The translations under genes and the position numbers were made by a program. Below, piece by piece: positions 47,434 to 58,100 of a stretch of 64,000 nucleotides of DNA. Each line of letters opens with the position of its first letter. Positions within the stretch are counted from its first letter, which is position 1. Below the pieces are notes generated by a model. That model ran no database searches. It saw only the letters and a program-made list of their open reading frames with translations, and was not told the origin of the DNA. Origin of the DNA: Lasiodiplodia sp. COLG20 (Eukaryota > Ascomycota > Dothideomycetes > Botryosphaeriales > Botryosphaeriaceae). The stretch covers positions 1,364,001 through 1,428,000 of the forward strand of contig VNWV01000001.1 in NCBI GenBank assembly GCA_009801085.1, written 5' to 3'.

Positions 47434-48234
47434 GGTGGGTGAGTTGATGGACGGCTCTTTTGGTGTTTTGTTGCTTGTTGGTAGGGTTGGATACTGAGAT
47501 GGGGGAAGAAGGGCAACTACCCAACGCTAAGAACTCAGTCAATTGCCAGTGAAAATCTTCAGGCATACATGGAGGCGGTATTTAAGCACATCCTTCAGAA
47601 TCAATCCTCCAGGCTCCAGTCTCGCAGGATTCAGTCTTTGAGGCATCGATTACCCAATGTGGACTGATGTGGCACAGCAAGTAAGGCACAGAGCGAATGG
47701 CAAGCGGCAAAAAGAGCTTGGCAAATGTTTTAAGCAGCAGTGGCGCCTACAGCGTCGGAGCTTCGCTCAAACCGGCTTCATTGCTTGGTTGCGGCGTACT
47801 TTGCCGAGGTGGCACGGCCGTTATTGGGGCCGCGTCCGCTGCGTTGGTGCCTGGGTCTAAATTTAGTCCAGCCGACAGCCGACTTTTGGACGGACGAGGT
47901 CTGCGAGGGGCGATGAAAAAGTGGAAGAGGGCAATTGCTGAGTAGGGAATCCGCACGTATTTATTTTGTCTGGAGTAGATATAGGCTCCCGCATTTGCTT
48001 ACGCGTGTTACGCTGAACGGAAGGGCACATGGTTGGCGCTAACCGCTTGTGGAAAGTGCCAAGGGGTATGTGCGGCGAGCTAAGTCTTTCCCGATCCTTC
48101 GGCGGCAGGCATCCGTCACGAGGCAATAATAGTCGTCCTTTGCCGCGCGCATCGGAAATAATTGATGGAAAGGTGATCTAGACTATCGCCGTCAAAAAGA
48201 ATCCGGCATCCGACGAAGGAATCCTCCACCATCC
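47434..48234. other. intergenic region
   Basis: 0.8 kb upstream of the secreted protein and downstream of the MFS gene. A TTAAATA element at 47579-47585 on the minus strand could be a weak core promoter element. No gene seen. Confidence 0.45.
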
Positions 48235-49945
48235 TCAGAAATCGACCGGCCACTTATTCCTTATCAATTCACCATAGCGGTAGAACAATATAGGAAAAGC
48301 GGACAGCGCCAAAGAGAGGAATCCTAGTAGCGTGTTCCCCCAACCAAGCCCTAGAGCGGCGTAGAGAGAGGGCCCAGCCAATGGTATAAAGCACCCAGTT
48401 AAAGAGCGGAGGATCGCGCTAGCGCCCAGCGCAGACGCCGCAATAGACGCCCCAAACGCATCGACAAGATAGATCTGGACCGGCATCTACTCGCAGTAAG
48501 CTTGGTGCAATCCGGGAAAGGGGAGAATGACGGCCTACTATGATCATAAGAGCACCTATTCCAATGAAGGATGTACCGATAATGGGAACAATCCAGTGCA
48601 CCTTGTAGTACGCGCTCCATCCGTACCAGAAAAACCCTACCGTGATGACTGGCGCAAACCACACCATGAGCAACAGCCGCGACTCCGGCTTCCACGCCTT
48701 ACCTTTCGCCGCCGCTTTCTTTGCCACTCTATCCGACACGATGCTAAAAATAACGACCCCAGCCGCCATACCGAGGCCTAGGCCTAGATATGATAACCCT
48801 GACACTCCAGGCCCGAAACGATACTGCCCTTTGAAGACGCTGGAAAATGTTGTAAAAAGCAGATTCAGCAAGCCAAAGACAAAAGCACTGTAGAGGGAAA
48901 GAAGGAGCGTGATCGGTGAAAAGATGAGCAGCTTGACAGGCCGTTGGAGGGCCGTCCGTAGCGACGTAGCCGCGCTTCCGCTGCTCAGCCTGAACTTCGT
49001 GTACAATGCCGGGTTACCTGTCTCTTTCCGAAGCCGCGCTGCCTTGCGTGCGAGCAGCAGCGGCCCGAAGGTCTCCCGCATCATGGAGATGATCAATATT
49101 GTGACGACGCCAGTCTGTGGAAGCTCAGTTTCGGTATTCTTGTGAGAAGGGAATGCCTGGGTTGTTTACCGCAATGTAGAGGACCCTAAATACCCAACGC
49201 CAACCTACGTATTGGGCGACGAACCCAGCCGTCATGGGGCCAATCACGGGGCCCAAGAGAGGCCCGACGGCGAATCCGCCCATGGCGCGGCCTCTCTTCT
49301 CTGGAGTAGTGACATCTGCAATGGTGCCGCCACCCACCGTGTTTGGGCCTGATCCAGCAACGCCAGTGATGAATCGACATGCGAGAAATACCCCCAGACT
49401 TGTAGCTTGTGAGCAACCGACGAGAAAGCCGACGGACGTAATCATGCTTATTATATAGACAGGAAGGCGGCCATAGTGTTCGGAGAGAGGTGCAATGATC
49501 AGTGGCCCTACTGCGAATCCGAGGAGATATATGCTCACTGTCAAGGCGGTGACGGTTGAGTCCGTAATGTTGAACTCTTCAACAACCTGTGCAGCCGCAG
49601 GCGCGAAAGCAGTAGACGTGATATTCCTGTAGGCCGTCAAGTTGTAAGTGTAAGCTCTGTGTAGGGGCGCTACTACACTTACGCGAAGAGCGCAGCGACG
49701 CTTGCAAGGACAACATGGCCCGCTCTCTTGAAAGAAGGCCAGTTCAAGGGATTCTCCGGGTCGTTCGGGCCATCCCACTCCACCAGATTTGGATCCCGAG
49801 CCTCTTGGCTTGCACTCTCGTTTTGAGTATCTCGATCGGCGCCACTCTCAATATCCTTGGGGAGATCATTTTGCTCGTCCCTGTCTGATTTCCCGAGATT
49901 GCTCGCAGAAGAGTGGCCATCAGGCTTTTCGTTTTTGGAAGTCAT
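48235..49945 (-). CDS. major facilitator superfamily drug:H+ antiporter (DHA1-like) exporter
   Basis: CDS: complement(48235..48486, 48539..49114, 49170..49626, 49683..49945), 515 aa, introns 52-56 nt. I chose MTSKNEKPDGHSSASN at 49945 because residues before it are not protein-like. Seen: an acidic cytosolic N-terminus ending LVEWDGPNDPENPLNWPSFKR, typical of polyamine/drug transporters; VSIYLLGFAVGPLIIAPLSEHYGRLPVYIISM (MFS motif A region); ACRFITGVAGSGPNTVGGGTIADVTTPEKRGRAMG; GPVIGPMTAGFVAQYVGWRWVF (antiporter motif C region); a central loop; and the second half with LVDAFGASIAASALGASAILRSLTGCFIPLAGPSLYAALGLGWGNTLLGF. This is the plasma-membrane efflux pattern often found beside secondary-metabolite genes. 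The substrate is not determinable; export of the local polyketide is an inference. Confidence 0.9.
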
Positions 49946-51145
49946 TGTGGCGTCCACACCGACGCCTGGTGATTTTGATATGCGAAGGATCAATGGATTA
50001 GCGGAAAACTTTCGACAATAGAGCTTGTTGCAATGCCACGCGACGGGAAAGAAGTAGTTCAACTTTCCTGTCAAAAGACAAAACTTAGGAGAGGGTCCAA
50101 GGGGCACGGTCGTCTACTGAAGTGGAGCTACGCCGGACATATTGAAAACTCCGCTTTCTACTATACTGTATCTAGAGGAGATTGGCTGCGGAAGGCCTTA
50201 TTCTGGATGGACATTTGATAATACCGAACATTAATTCCGAGTGCCCCCATACATCGTTACGCAATGGTCCAAGAGAAGCATGCTTGTGCTCCAACAAGCT
50301 TAACAACCATGGTGAAGAGCACCATTGTAAGCATTAAAGCCCCAGCAGCAGCTCACTGCTCTGACACATGATCCATGCTTGGACCATGTGTACTGAAACA
50401 CGAGCAGAGTCTTGCACTGTCGCTTGCTCCATGCAGGGGAGTCAGTCGCTATCGTTCCGATGCAGGGTAACGCAAAGTTGAAGAAATGCCGTCTCAAATA
50501 AGCAGATTGTATGCTGTTCATAAACAGGTTAAACATATCAGAACCGCGCCAGGAGGTTGGTGTAGGTAATGAATCAATATGAATCTCTAGGCTGACTATG
50601 TCAATTTTTCGAGCTGGCACGTATGCGAGTTCTGATACCAGCATGTTGACTCAGTGATACACCAAGACGATGTGTGTCTCACCGCCGGCGACTTTTTGTG
50701 ATCTGCGCGGCGATTTTTGAGGTTGTTGGTCTGAGCGGGAACAGCAAACCTTCTCCCCTGCATCATGCATATACTCTGTTGCAACATGTCACGATCGACC
50801 AGAGTGGCGAAATGTGGTGAAAAGTTTAATTCTGAATTTTGGCAGTATCGCTTTTCCAGCACTAGTCAATCTTCTATTGTCTATCAGAGGCTCAGAGCAT
50901 TGATCAGAAAAATTTCCAACTTCAATGAGCTCAATGGAGTCGACAGAGGAATGTGGTGGCAATCAAGCTGCTTCTAGTTCTAATTGGAAGTTCAAAGTGT
51001 GTGAGCTCTCGAACAGCAATGAACGAGGAAAATTGAGTATCGTTTCCTCCGCACACGAAGCAAATTTAATTTACACAGGATCATGCGGAAAAAAAGTGCA
51101 TGATTGATATTGCCTTGTCTACTACTACCGTTACGATGGTCGCTG
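49946..51145. other. intergenic region between P450 and MFS genes
   Basis: 1.2 kb, AT-rich, with no supported gene. It contains the promoter of the MFS gene and the 3' end of the P450 gene. Confidence 0.5.
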
Positions 51146-53016
51146 TTAGTTGACAGGTTTGTATGTGACGGGCAATAGCGCTGGACGCCACAGTCCGAGT
51201 AGTTTTGTATTTTTATCAAAGTCCACGCCTTCATCACCCAGTGTCCAGTCGAATTGCCAGACTAGGTTGGAAATGACCAGCCTGCAAACAAGGATAAGCA
51301 TTCACTCGAAGAAGAACTGTAAAGAGGGCATACCGCATTTCCAAATATGCCAGATGCATCCCCAAGCATGCTCGCGGCCCCATTAAGAAAGGCTTCGATG
51401 CCTCTTTGACATCGTTCTCAAATCTGCTGTCGTACAATGGGTGGTCTTTAGGTAGCCATCTCTCCGGATGAAACTTCTCAGGCTCTAGGAAATACCGTGG
51501 ATCACGGGCAGTGACGTTCTCTGCTACAAATACCCTTGTCTGTTATACGACACATCAATTAGTGTGACGACTCGTCGCAATGTGATTCCACTGCTTACCC
51601 CTTTTGGAACCCATACACCATCGACCATGGCGCCCGGAGAAATGCGGGGTAGTCCAAATGACGCTGGAGACGTGAGGCGGAGGGCCTCCTCAATGACTGC
51701 GTTGAGATAGCGGAGAGTCTTGGTACTCTCACTGTCAATTTCACTGCGATCCTTGAATGCGTTGCGGACTTCATCTTGAAGCACGGATAACTTGGCGGGA
51801 TTTCGAAGGAGATGGTAAGTGGCTGCCATGAGGGTCAAGGAAGTTGTTTCGGATCCAGCACCGATGAGTGTCGGGCCCTGCAATGCAAGGACTTCTGGGT
51901 CAAGCTGTTCTGAGCTTCCTCCGACGAGATGGTTGAAAATGTCCTCGCGGTCTGTTGCACCCTTGGCAATACGTCGCTTCGCCATTTCCTGGCTCATTCT
52001 GACATGGTAAGCCCGCATCTCAGCGCTCTTATTGTTGGCCAACAGCCGTTTGAGCACAGAGATGACTGCTTTGGGCTGCCGCCGTAAGATGTAAGCAACA
52101 GCCAGGGTGGGCCCACTTCCTTGGAGCATCGTAAGCCACTGGTCGGGCTCGCCTGTTCACTTTAATCAGACTTTCTTCATTCAAGAATCAATGAATGAAG
52201 CTCACCTCGCTCCACGTTTTTCAGTGACTCGCCGAATACCAAATCGGTGATGACATCAAATGTGAACCACAGAAACCACCTGTTCATATCCAAAGGCTGA
52301 CCACTGCGCGCCTGAATCTGCTTCACCAGGGTGTTGACGTATCCCATTATGATATATCCTTGAGATCTCAGAGTCGGTGGGCTGAAGCCGGGGGAGATCA
52401 TCTTGCGAAGCTCTTGATGCTTCACCGGATCAACTTCCGTTCCCTTTGGCCAGTTAGTCTCTCTTTGCGCTCTCCGAATAGCAGGATTTCCTTAAAATGG
52501 ACGGGTATTTCACATCCGACTGAAGATAGAACGTGCTACACTTCTTAAAGAAATTGGGCGCGGTGTATTGGCGGGTGGCGTAGATATCCTTGATGGACTG
52601 GACTCCGGAGAAAGAGAGTTCATTTGTCGCAACGCGGACCACAGGCCCTGTTCAGAGACAAAAAAAAATCTTAGATATACCTTCATAGCCTACGGACGAC
52701 TTGACTTACCGTATTTTCGGTGGAGCGCTTCTATGTCTCGATGCCAAGTGCCGCTCAGCCTAGCAGTATGAGCTTCAGTCATTTGCTCAGGGCGCTTAGA
52801 ACTACTCACCAGTGAGAAGCCATCCAGAAATCACCAAGTGCTGCGGTCCAGGGGCCTGGGATGCGGGAAAGCGGGTGAAAGAATACATTGTACGAAACTT
52901 TGTACAATATCTATAGGTCTTCTGTCAGATTCTTCTGGCTAGGCGAAGGGTCGTTAGCTTACATAGCCAAAGACGCACGAAAAAAAGGTGAGCACTGTTG
53001 CGGAAGGGGAGGCCAT
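51146..53016 (-). CDS. cytochrome P450 monooxygenase, multi-exon
   Basis: Proposed CDS: complement(51146..51281, 51334..51539, 51599..52152, 52206..52443, 52514..52647, 52710..52759, 52810..52910, 52963..53016), 490 aa, eight exons. Seen: an N-terminal membrane helix (SATVLTFFSCVFGYILY), FFHPLSRIPGPW, WHRDIEALHRKYGPVVRVATNELSF, VDPVKHQELRKMISPGFS (C-helix region), FTFDVITDLVFGES, the I-helix motif LIGAGSETTS, the K-helix EEALR (ExxR), PRISPGAMVDGVWVPKG, PEKFHPERW, and heme loop FLMGPRACLG with the ligand Cys at 51366-51368. All key residues are intact. It is ER-anchored and needs a reductase partner. The 70-nt intron at 52444-52513 is the weakest junction: the flanking reading frame differs by one base, and a single-base frameshift would join YPSIL to a GNPAIRR-type sequence instead. 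It is a likely tailoring oxidase for the neighbouring polyketide. Confidence 0.87.
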
Positions 53017-53559
53017 GGTGAGATGAGTGTATGATTCTTCAATGAGTAAATCATGATGCTTCGTAGGTCCTTTAAATGGTCGAATATCGCCTTATGAAGA
53101 ATCAACTGGGAGGCATTGAGCTCCAAAATGTCAGGCCTACGATCAAACTCATTCTCAGGTCGGATGCCCACATTGTTACTACCAATCCGTATGAGGCAAT
53201 TCTTTGCGCCGAGTCAGTCAGCTTTCCATGATAAGGAGTGTGGATAGTTAACCGACTCAGTGTACATGCTGCGATGATCCGGCGAATAAAGGTCGGCGCT
53301 TTTCTCAGCTTCCTTCTAGATGCTTGACAAAGCACGTTCCAAGGCTTATGATGCCAACGCAGATCTTGCGTCACCGGACGGAATGTACGGAAAGGTGGAT
53401 CATTCCCTCTTTGAAGGAGCATGGACAACTGTGCCACCTGCAAGGCAAAACCGACAGGAGACTTTGCTGCGCATAAAAAGTAAGCTTCAACTCGCTCATT
53501 TGCGTGGCAGCATACATCGACTCATTACAAGCCTTTAATTTCACCGTTTTTGCATCCAG
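53017..53559. promoter_or_regulatory. divergent promoter region P450 / MIR1
   Basis: 543 bp between two divergent start codons. No TATA box or palindromic binding site stands out. One pathway gene and one housekeeping carrier share it, so a boundary of regulation may lie here. Confidence 0.4.
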
Positions 53560-54753
53560 ATGGCAGCTACCAGTGCTAAACCTTATGAGCCATCAAATGC
53601 CCCTTTGAGCGGTTTTCAGCTCTACTGGCGCTTCGGTTTCGCCGGAGCTGTTTGCTGCTCCCTTACTCATGGTGCCCTAACTCCAGTCGATGTGTAAGTG
53701 TCCCAGAATACCTCAGCGGATGGTCGCAGGGCTGCTCTGCTTGGTTCCCTCACTCCGAACTTGCCCACATCTTCGTATTCCCCGAAGCTGACGTCCGTTC
53801 ACCGAAGTGTAAAAACATCAATCCAGCTCGACCCAGCCAAGTACAACCGCGGCTTGATTGGTGGATTCAGGCAGATCATCGGTGAGAAGGGCTTCGGTGC
53901 CGTCTGGACTGGCGTGGGGCCCACCTTCGTTGGGTACTTCTTCCAGGGCGCTCTGAAATTCGGCGGATACGAGTTCTTCAAGCAGCTGTCCATCGACACG
54001 CTTGGATACGAAACAGCTGCTAGGAACCGCACCGCCGTCTACTTCGCCTCCTCCGCCGCCGCCGAGTTCGTCGCCGACATTGCGCTCTGCCCACTCGAGG
54101 CCACTCGGATCCGTCTGGTGTCCGACCCCGGGTTTGCCGACGGCCTTATTGGAGGTTTCTCAAAGCTTGCAAAGACCGAGGGTCTGGCCTCGTTCTACTC
54201 CGGCTTCGGTCCCATTTTGTTCAAGCAGTACGTAGAACAACAGGTCCACCCCTGCCCCTACCCACCAACTCACTTCAACGTGCCTTCCCGTCGTCCACAG
54301 GATCCCGTACACCTGCGCCAAATTCGTCGTCTACGAAAAAGTCGTCGAGGCCGTGTACAAGCGCGTCGACAAGCGCAGCCTGCCCGACGCCGCCCACACG
54401 GCCGTCAACCTCGGCTCCGGCCTCGTCGCCGGCTTCGCCGCGGCGCTCGTCTCGCAGCCCGCCGACACGATGCTCTCCAAGATCAACAAGGTCAAGCTGC
54501 TGCCGGGCGAGAAGGTCTCTGCCCGCTTGGTCCAGACTGCCAAGGAGCTCGGCGTGCGCGGCTCCTTTACCGGCGTTGGGCCGCGTCTGTTCATGGTGTG
54601 AGTGAAGAAGCAATTGCCCGCGTAAACCCGTGGCGGCTCGCTGATGATGAATCTTCTAGTGGAACTCTCACGGCTTTCCAGTTCGCTATATACGGCGACC
54701 TGAAGAAAGCTATTGGTGCGGTTGGTGGCATCGAGATTGCTCCAGTGAAGTAG
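53560..54753 (+). CDS. MIR1: mitochondrial phosphate carrier
   Basis: CDS: join(53560..53693, 53808..54227, 54301..54597, 54660..54753), 314 aa, close to the 311 aa of yeast Mir1. It imports phosphate with protons across the inner mitochondrial membrane for ATP synthesis. Seen: three tandem carrier repeats with the signatures PVDVVKT (split by intron 1), PLEATRIRL and [102 protein letters not shown]. These are specific to the phosphate-carrier subfamily. Introns are 114, 73 and 62 nt. It lies between the P450 and the polyketide synthase on the opposite strand. Nothing suggests an altered, resistance-type paralogue. Confidence 0.95.
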
Positions 54754-55177
54754 TGATGCTTAAAAAGAGCTGCAAATGGTTGTCTTGAGAAGCTTGGAGG
54801 GCGAAAAAGGGGCTGAGTTAGTAGGACATAGATTTCCTTTGCAAATAGAGACCGATAGATATATCTTACGAGCGGTAGAATGGATGTGAGAAAATGCGAG
54901 TCCTGTGTGCCTCCATAGTCGCTTCATTCTTCGAAAATTGATAAACAGTGATCCGGGTGTAAGATAGATTTCGAAAGTGAAAATGTTCAAATGGAACAAC
55001 TTAGCCAGACGTATATACTCAATAAATTGCAAAGATCAAAATCACGTTAAATAACAAAAAGCAATCAACGCCATCACCACATATCCCCCAACTCCAAACT
55101 TCAAAGAAGCCCATCTACAACAGAAGACTTACAAAAGACCCCCCCAAAAAACAACAAAAACAGACACAAAAACACCC
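54754..55177. other. intergenic region between convergent MIR1 and polyketide synthase
   Basis: 424 bp holding the 3' ends of both genes; A-rich near 55100-55170. No terminator motif stands out beyond A/T-rich sequence. Confidence 0.5.
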
Positions 55178-58100
55178 TCAACCAACCACCAACCCCGCCA
55201 CCGCCTCCGCCAACTCCACCCGATCCATAAAAGCGTAATGATCCGAATCCAGCCACAACTGCGCGCGACGTCGCTCTTCCTCATCGCGCGGCAGCTTCGA
55301 CCTCGCCACCCAAACGGGCCCGTCGAAGGCCGGCACCTTGCCCGCGGCGTGGAAGGCGAGGTAGCCGTCGTAGGCGCGCATGTTGGCGGCGAAGAGGTCC
55401 GTCAGCCGCTGCAGCGGCGCGCCGCGCAGCGAGGGCGGGATGAGCGAGATGGTCTCGTGGGTGGTGCGCGAAATGAGGTCGAGGTCGAAGGAGGACTGTT
55501 GCTTCTCTTTACCATCGTCCTCGGGGTTCTTATTGACCAGGCCGACGCGCTGCAGCGTGCTGACGATGTCGGCGGTGCCGATGACCTTGGCGCCGCTGGC
55601 CAGCAGCAGCGCGCCCATCAGGCGGATCGAATGCGCGCCGACGCCCTCCTCCGCATCATCTCCAGACTCCAACCTACACCCCAGCACCTGATCCATCGAA
55701 ACGTCAGTCGTCGGCCCGCCGTCCAGCAGCAACAGCCGCTCAGGCTGTTTTCCGCCCCCCTGCTGTTCCAGCATCCTCGCCATCTCCCACGCGACGCAGC
55801 CGCCAAACGAGTACCCCATCAGCTGCACGCGGCGGCGGCACGTCCCGTCAGCACGGCGCCCCAGCAAACCCTCGCGCTGCAGGACGCGGATGTAGTGAGC
55901 CGCCATCGACGAGACGCTGTCGGCCGGCACGTCGTCCGTCTGGCGCACGCCGACGACCCTGAACGGCAGGCGCGCCGCGAGGTGCCGGACGTGGTGGACC
56001 TCGCCGGCGCCGCCGTGGATGACGATGGCGACGGGCGTGTCCGGGTGGCCGTCGTCGGGGACGGCGTTGAGGGGGATGAGGTTTTGTTGTTGCTGCTGCT
56101 GCTCAACCTGGTCTTCTGGTGCTGTGGTGGTTGCTCCGCCGGTGCGGAGGAGCTCCTGGCGGACGTGCTGGCTCAGCGAGCTCAGCGTGGGGAAGCCGTT
56201 GAGCGCCATGGGCGAGATGGCGAGCCCCGGGCCGAAGGCGGCGTTGAGCCTGTTGCCCAGCTCCATCGAGCTGAGCGAGTCGACGCCGTGGTCCTCGAAG
56301 CGCGGGTCTGGTTCGGACGATGGTATGCTCGTCCCCGTCACGTCGGCGAGGATGCTGCGGATCGTCTCGGCGATGGATTCGAGACTTGGCACGGCTGCTG
56401 CTGCCTGTTGGGTGGTCGGCTTGGGGGCGGCGGACGTTGACTTGCTCTTTGTTGACCGTGCGGTCTTCTTGGCTGGTTTCCGCTTGGGCGGCTCGAGTTG
56501 GCGTTGGAGGGCGAGGTTCTTGCGGTACGTGGAGAAGAGCTGCCGGTGTCCGGACTGCTGCGGGCTGTTGACTGCGTCTGTCTCTGTGCCGTCACTGTTG
56601 CCCAAAAGCTTGGACCATTGGATGGGAGAGCAGAGAAGGTAGCCGGAATGGTGGATACAGCCAGCGGTGGCGGCAATGGCAGCGCAGATGGTCCGGTACG
56701 CGAGATCGGGCGAGATGCCGCCCAGTCTTTCAATGGCTGCGCGGCCGGGCGGTTGCCTCCGCAGTGTTCCTAAGCCGAGCACCATTCCCCAGGCAAGGCT
56801 CATTGCCGGCAGTCCCTCATGGCGCCACTGGGCCGCTAGTGCATCGAGCGCGGCGTTGGCAGCGCAGTGGTTGCTCTGTGTGGGACTTCCGAGAATCCCA
56901 GCAGCTGAACTGAAGAGAAGGATGAAGTCTGGTTGTGGCACCAGCGCCTGGCGCAGGGTGATGGCTCCGGTAACCTTCGGTGCAATGACGGTGTTGAGCG
57001 TCTTCTTGGATTGCTGACGGAAGGGTGCGTCGTCCAGCAAGCCTGCCGCATGGATCACACCTCGGATTTCTGGGCAGCCTTGTTCCCGCAGCGAGGCTAA
57101 TGTTTGCTCTAAAGCGGTGCCATCGCCAACATCGCATGGAAGGTGTTCTATTTTGGCTCCGATGTTGACGGCTGCGGAATGGAGCTGATGCCAGAGATGA
57201 ACATCGTCCTCTTTTATCGCTCCAGATCGGGATAGCAGGATGAGATGGCGCGCACCAGCATCCATGAGTGTCCTGGCGGCTACGAGTCCTAGGCCACTGT
57301 TTCCGCCAGTGACCAGATAAGAAGCTTCTCCTCGGATCATTGTTGACGTGTCTTTCGGGCAGTCTTCCGTGGTCGAGCTGTTGCGAGCTACGATAATGGC
57401 TGAAGACTCAAGTGCTCCATCCAGACGATCAGCACGGTCGACTGACACAAAACCGTTACTCATCAAGAGGCCACCCCAGGTGTCGAATGACAATAGCGGG
57501 TAGTCGGGTCTCAGTTCAAGGTCCTCAAACCTCCACCAACCATCAGTGAAGCCAAAGGTGCAATCAGAGATGGCAGATTGGCGGGTAGACTCGAACAACA
57601 GCATGGCGCCGGAAGGACGCAGGAGAGAGTGCATGTTGGCCACCGTCTCTTTCATCCGTCGCGTGGCGTGGATACAATTGGCAGCGAGCACGATGTCGAA
57701 CTGCGCGGGCTGGAAGCCCTGCGCGCAGGGATCCACCTCGATGTCCAGAATGTCAAACACCATGGATCCGCTGGCGGGCAAGCGGCTCGCGATGTCCCGT
57801 TTCGCCTTCTTGAGGAAGACACTGCTCACATCTGTGAAGACGTACTCGAACTCGACGGACTCCAGCACGGGAAGCAGCTTGGCGGTGGTGGCTCCGGTTC
57901 CGGCGCCAACCTCGAGGATACGTAGCTTCCTGCCGTTTGGTCGATCGCGCAGGAGAGAGGCGAGCGTCTCCTTGAGCACCGTGTTGTAGTAGTCCAGTGC
58001 CAATGATCCCACGTAGAAGCCCTCGACCACTTCCATGGCCGCTTCCGAGAAGAGAAGTGACGGTGCCTCGACGCGGCCCCTGAAAAGGTCCTCTACCTTT

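Noticed and set aside
53320..53538. Plus-strand 72-codon frame upstream of MIR1
   Set aside because: Lies in the divergent promoter, does not join MIR1 in frame, and shows no domain.
55238..56440. 400-codon plus-strand open frame under the polyketide synthase
   Set aside because: A GC-rich antisense shadow of the ACP-TE region. It is Arg/Ala-rich with no domain, and the minus-strand frame has intact catalytic motifs.
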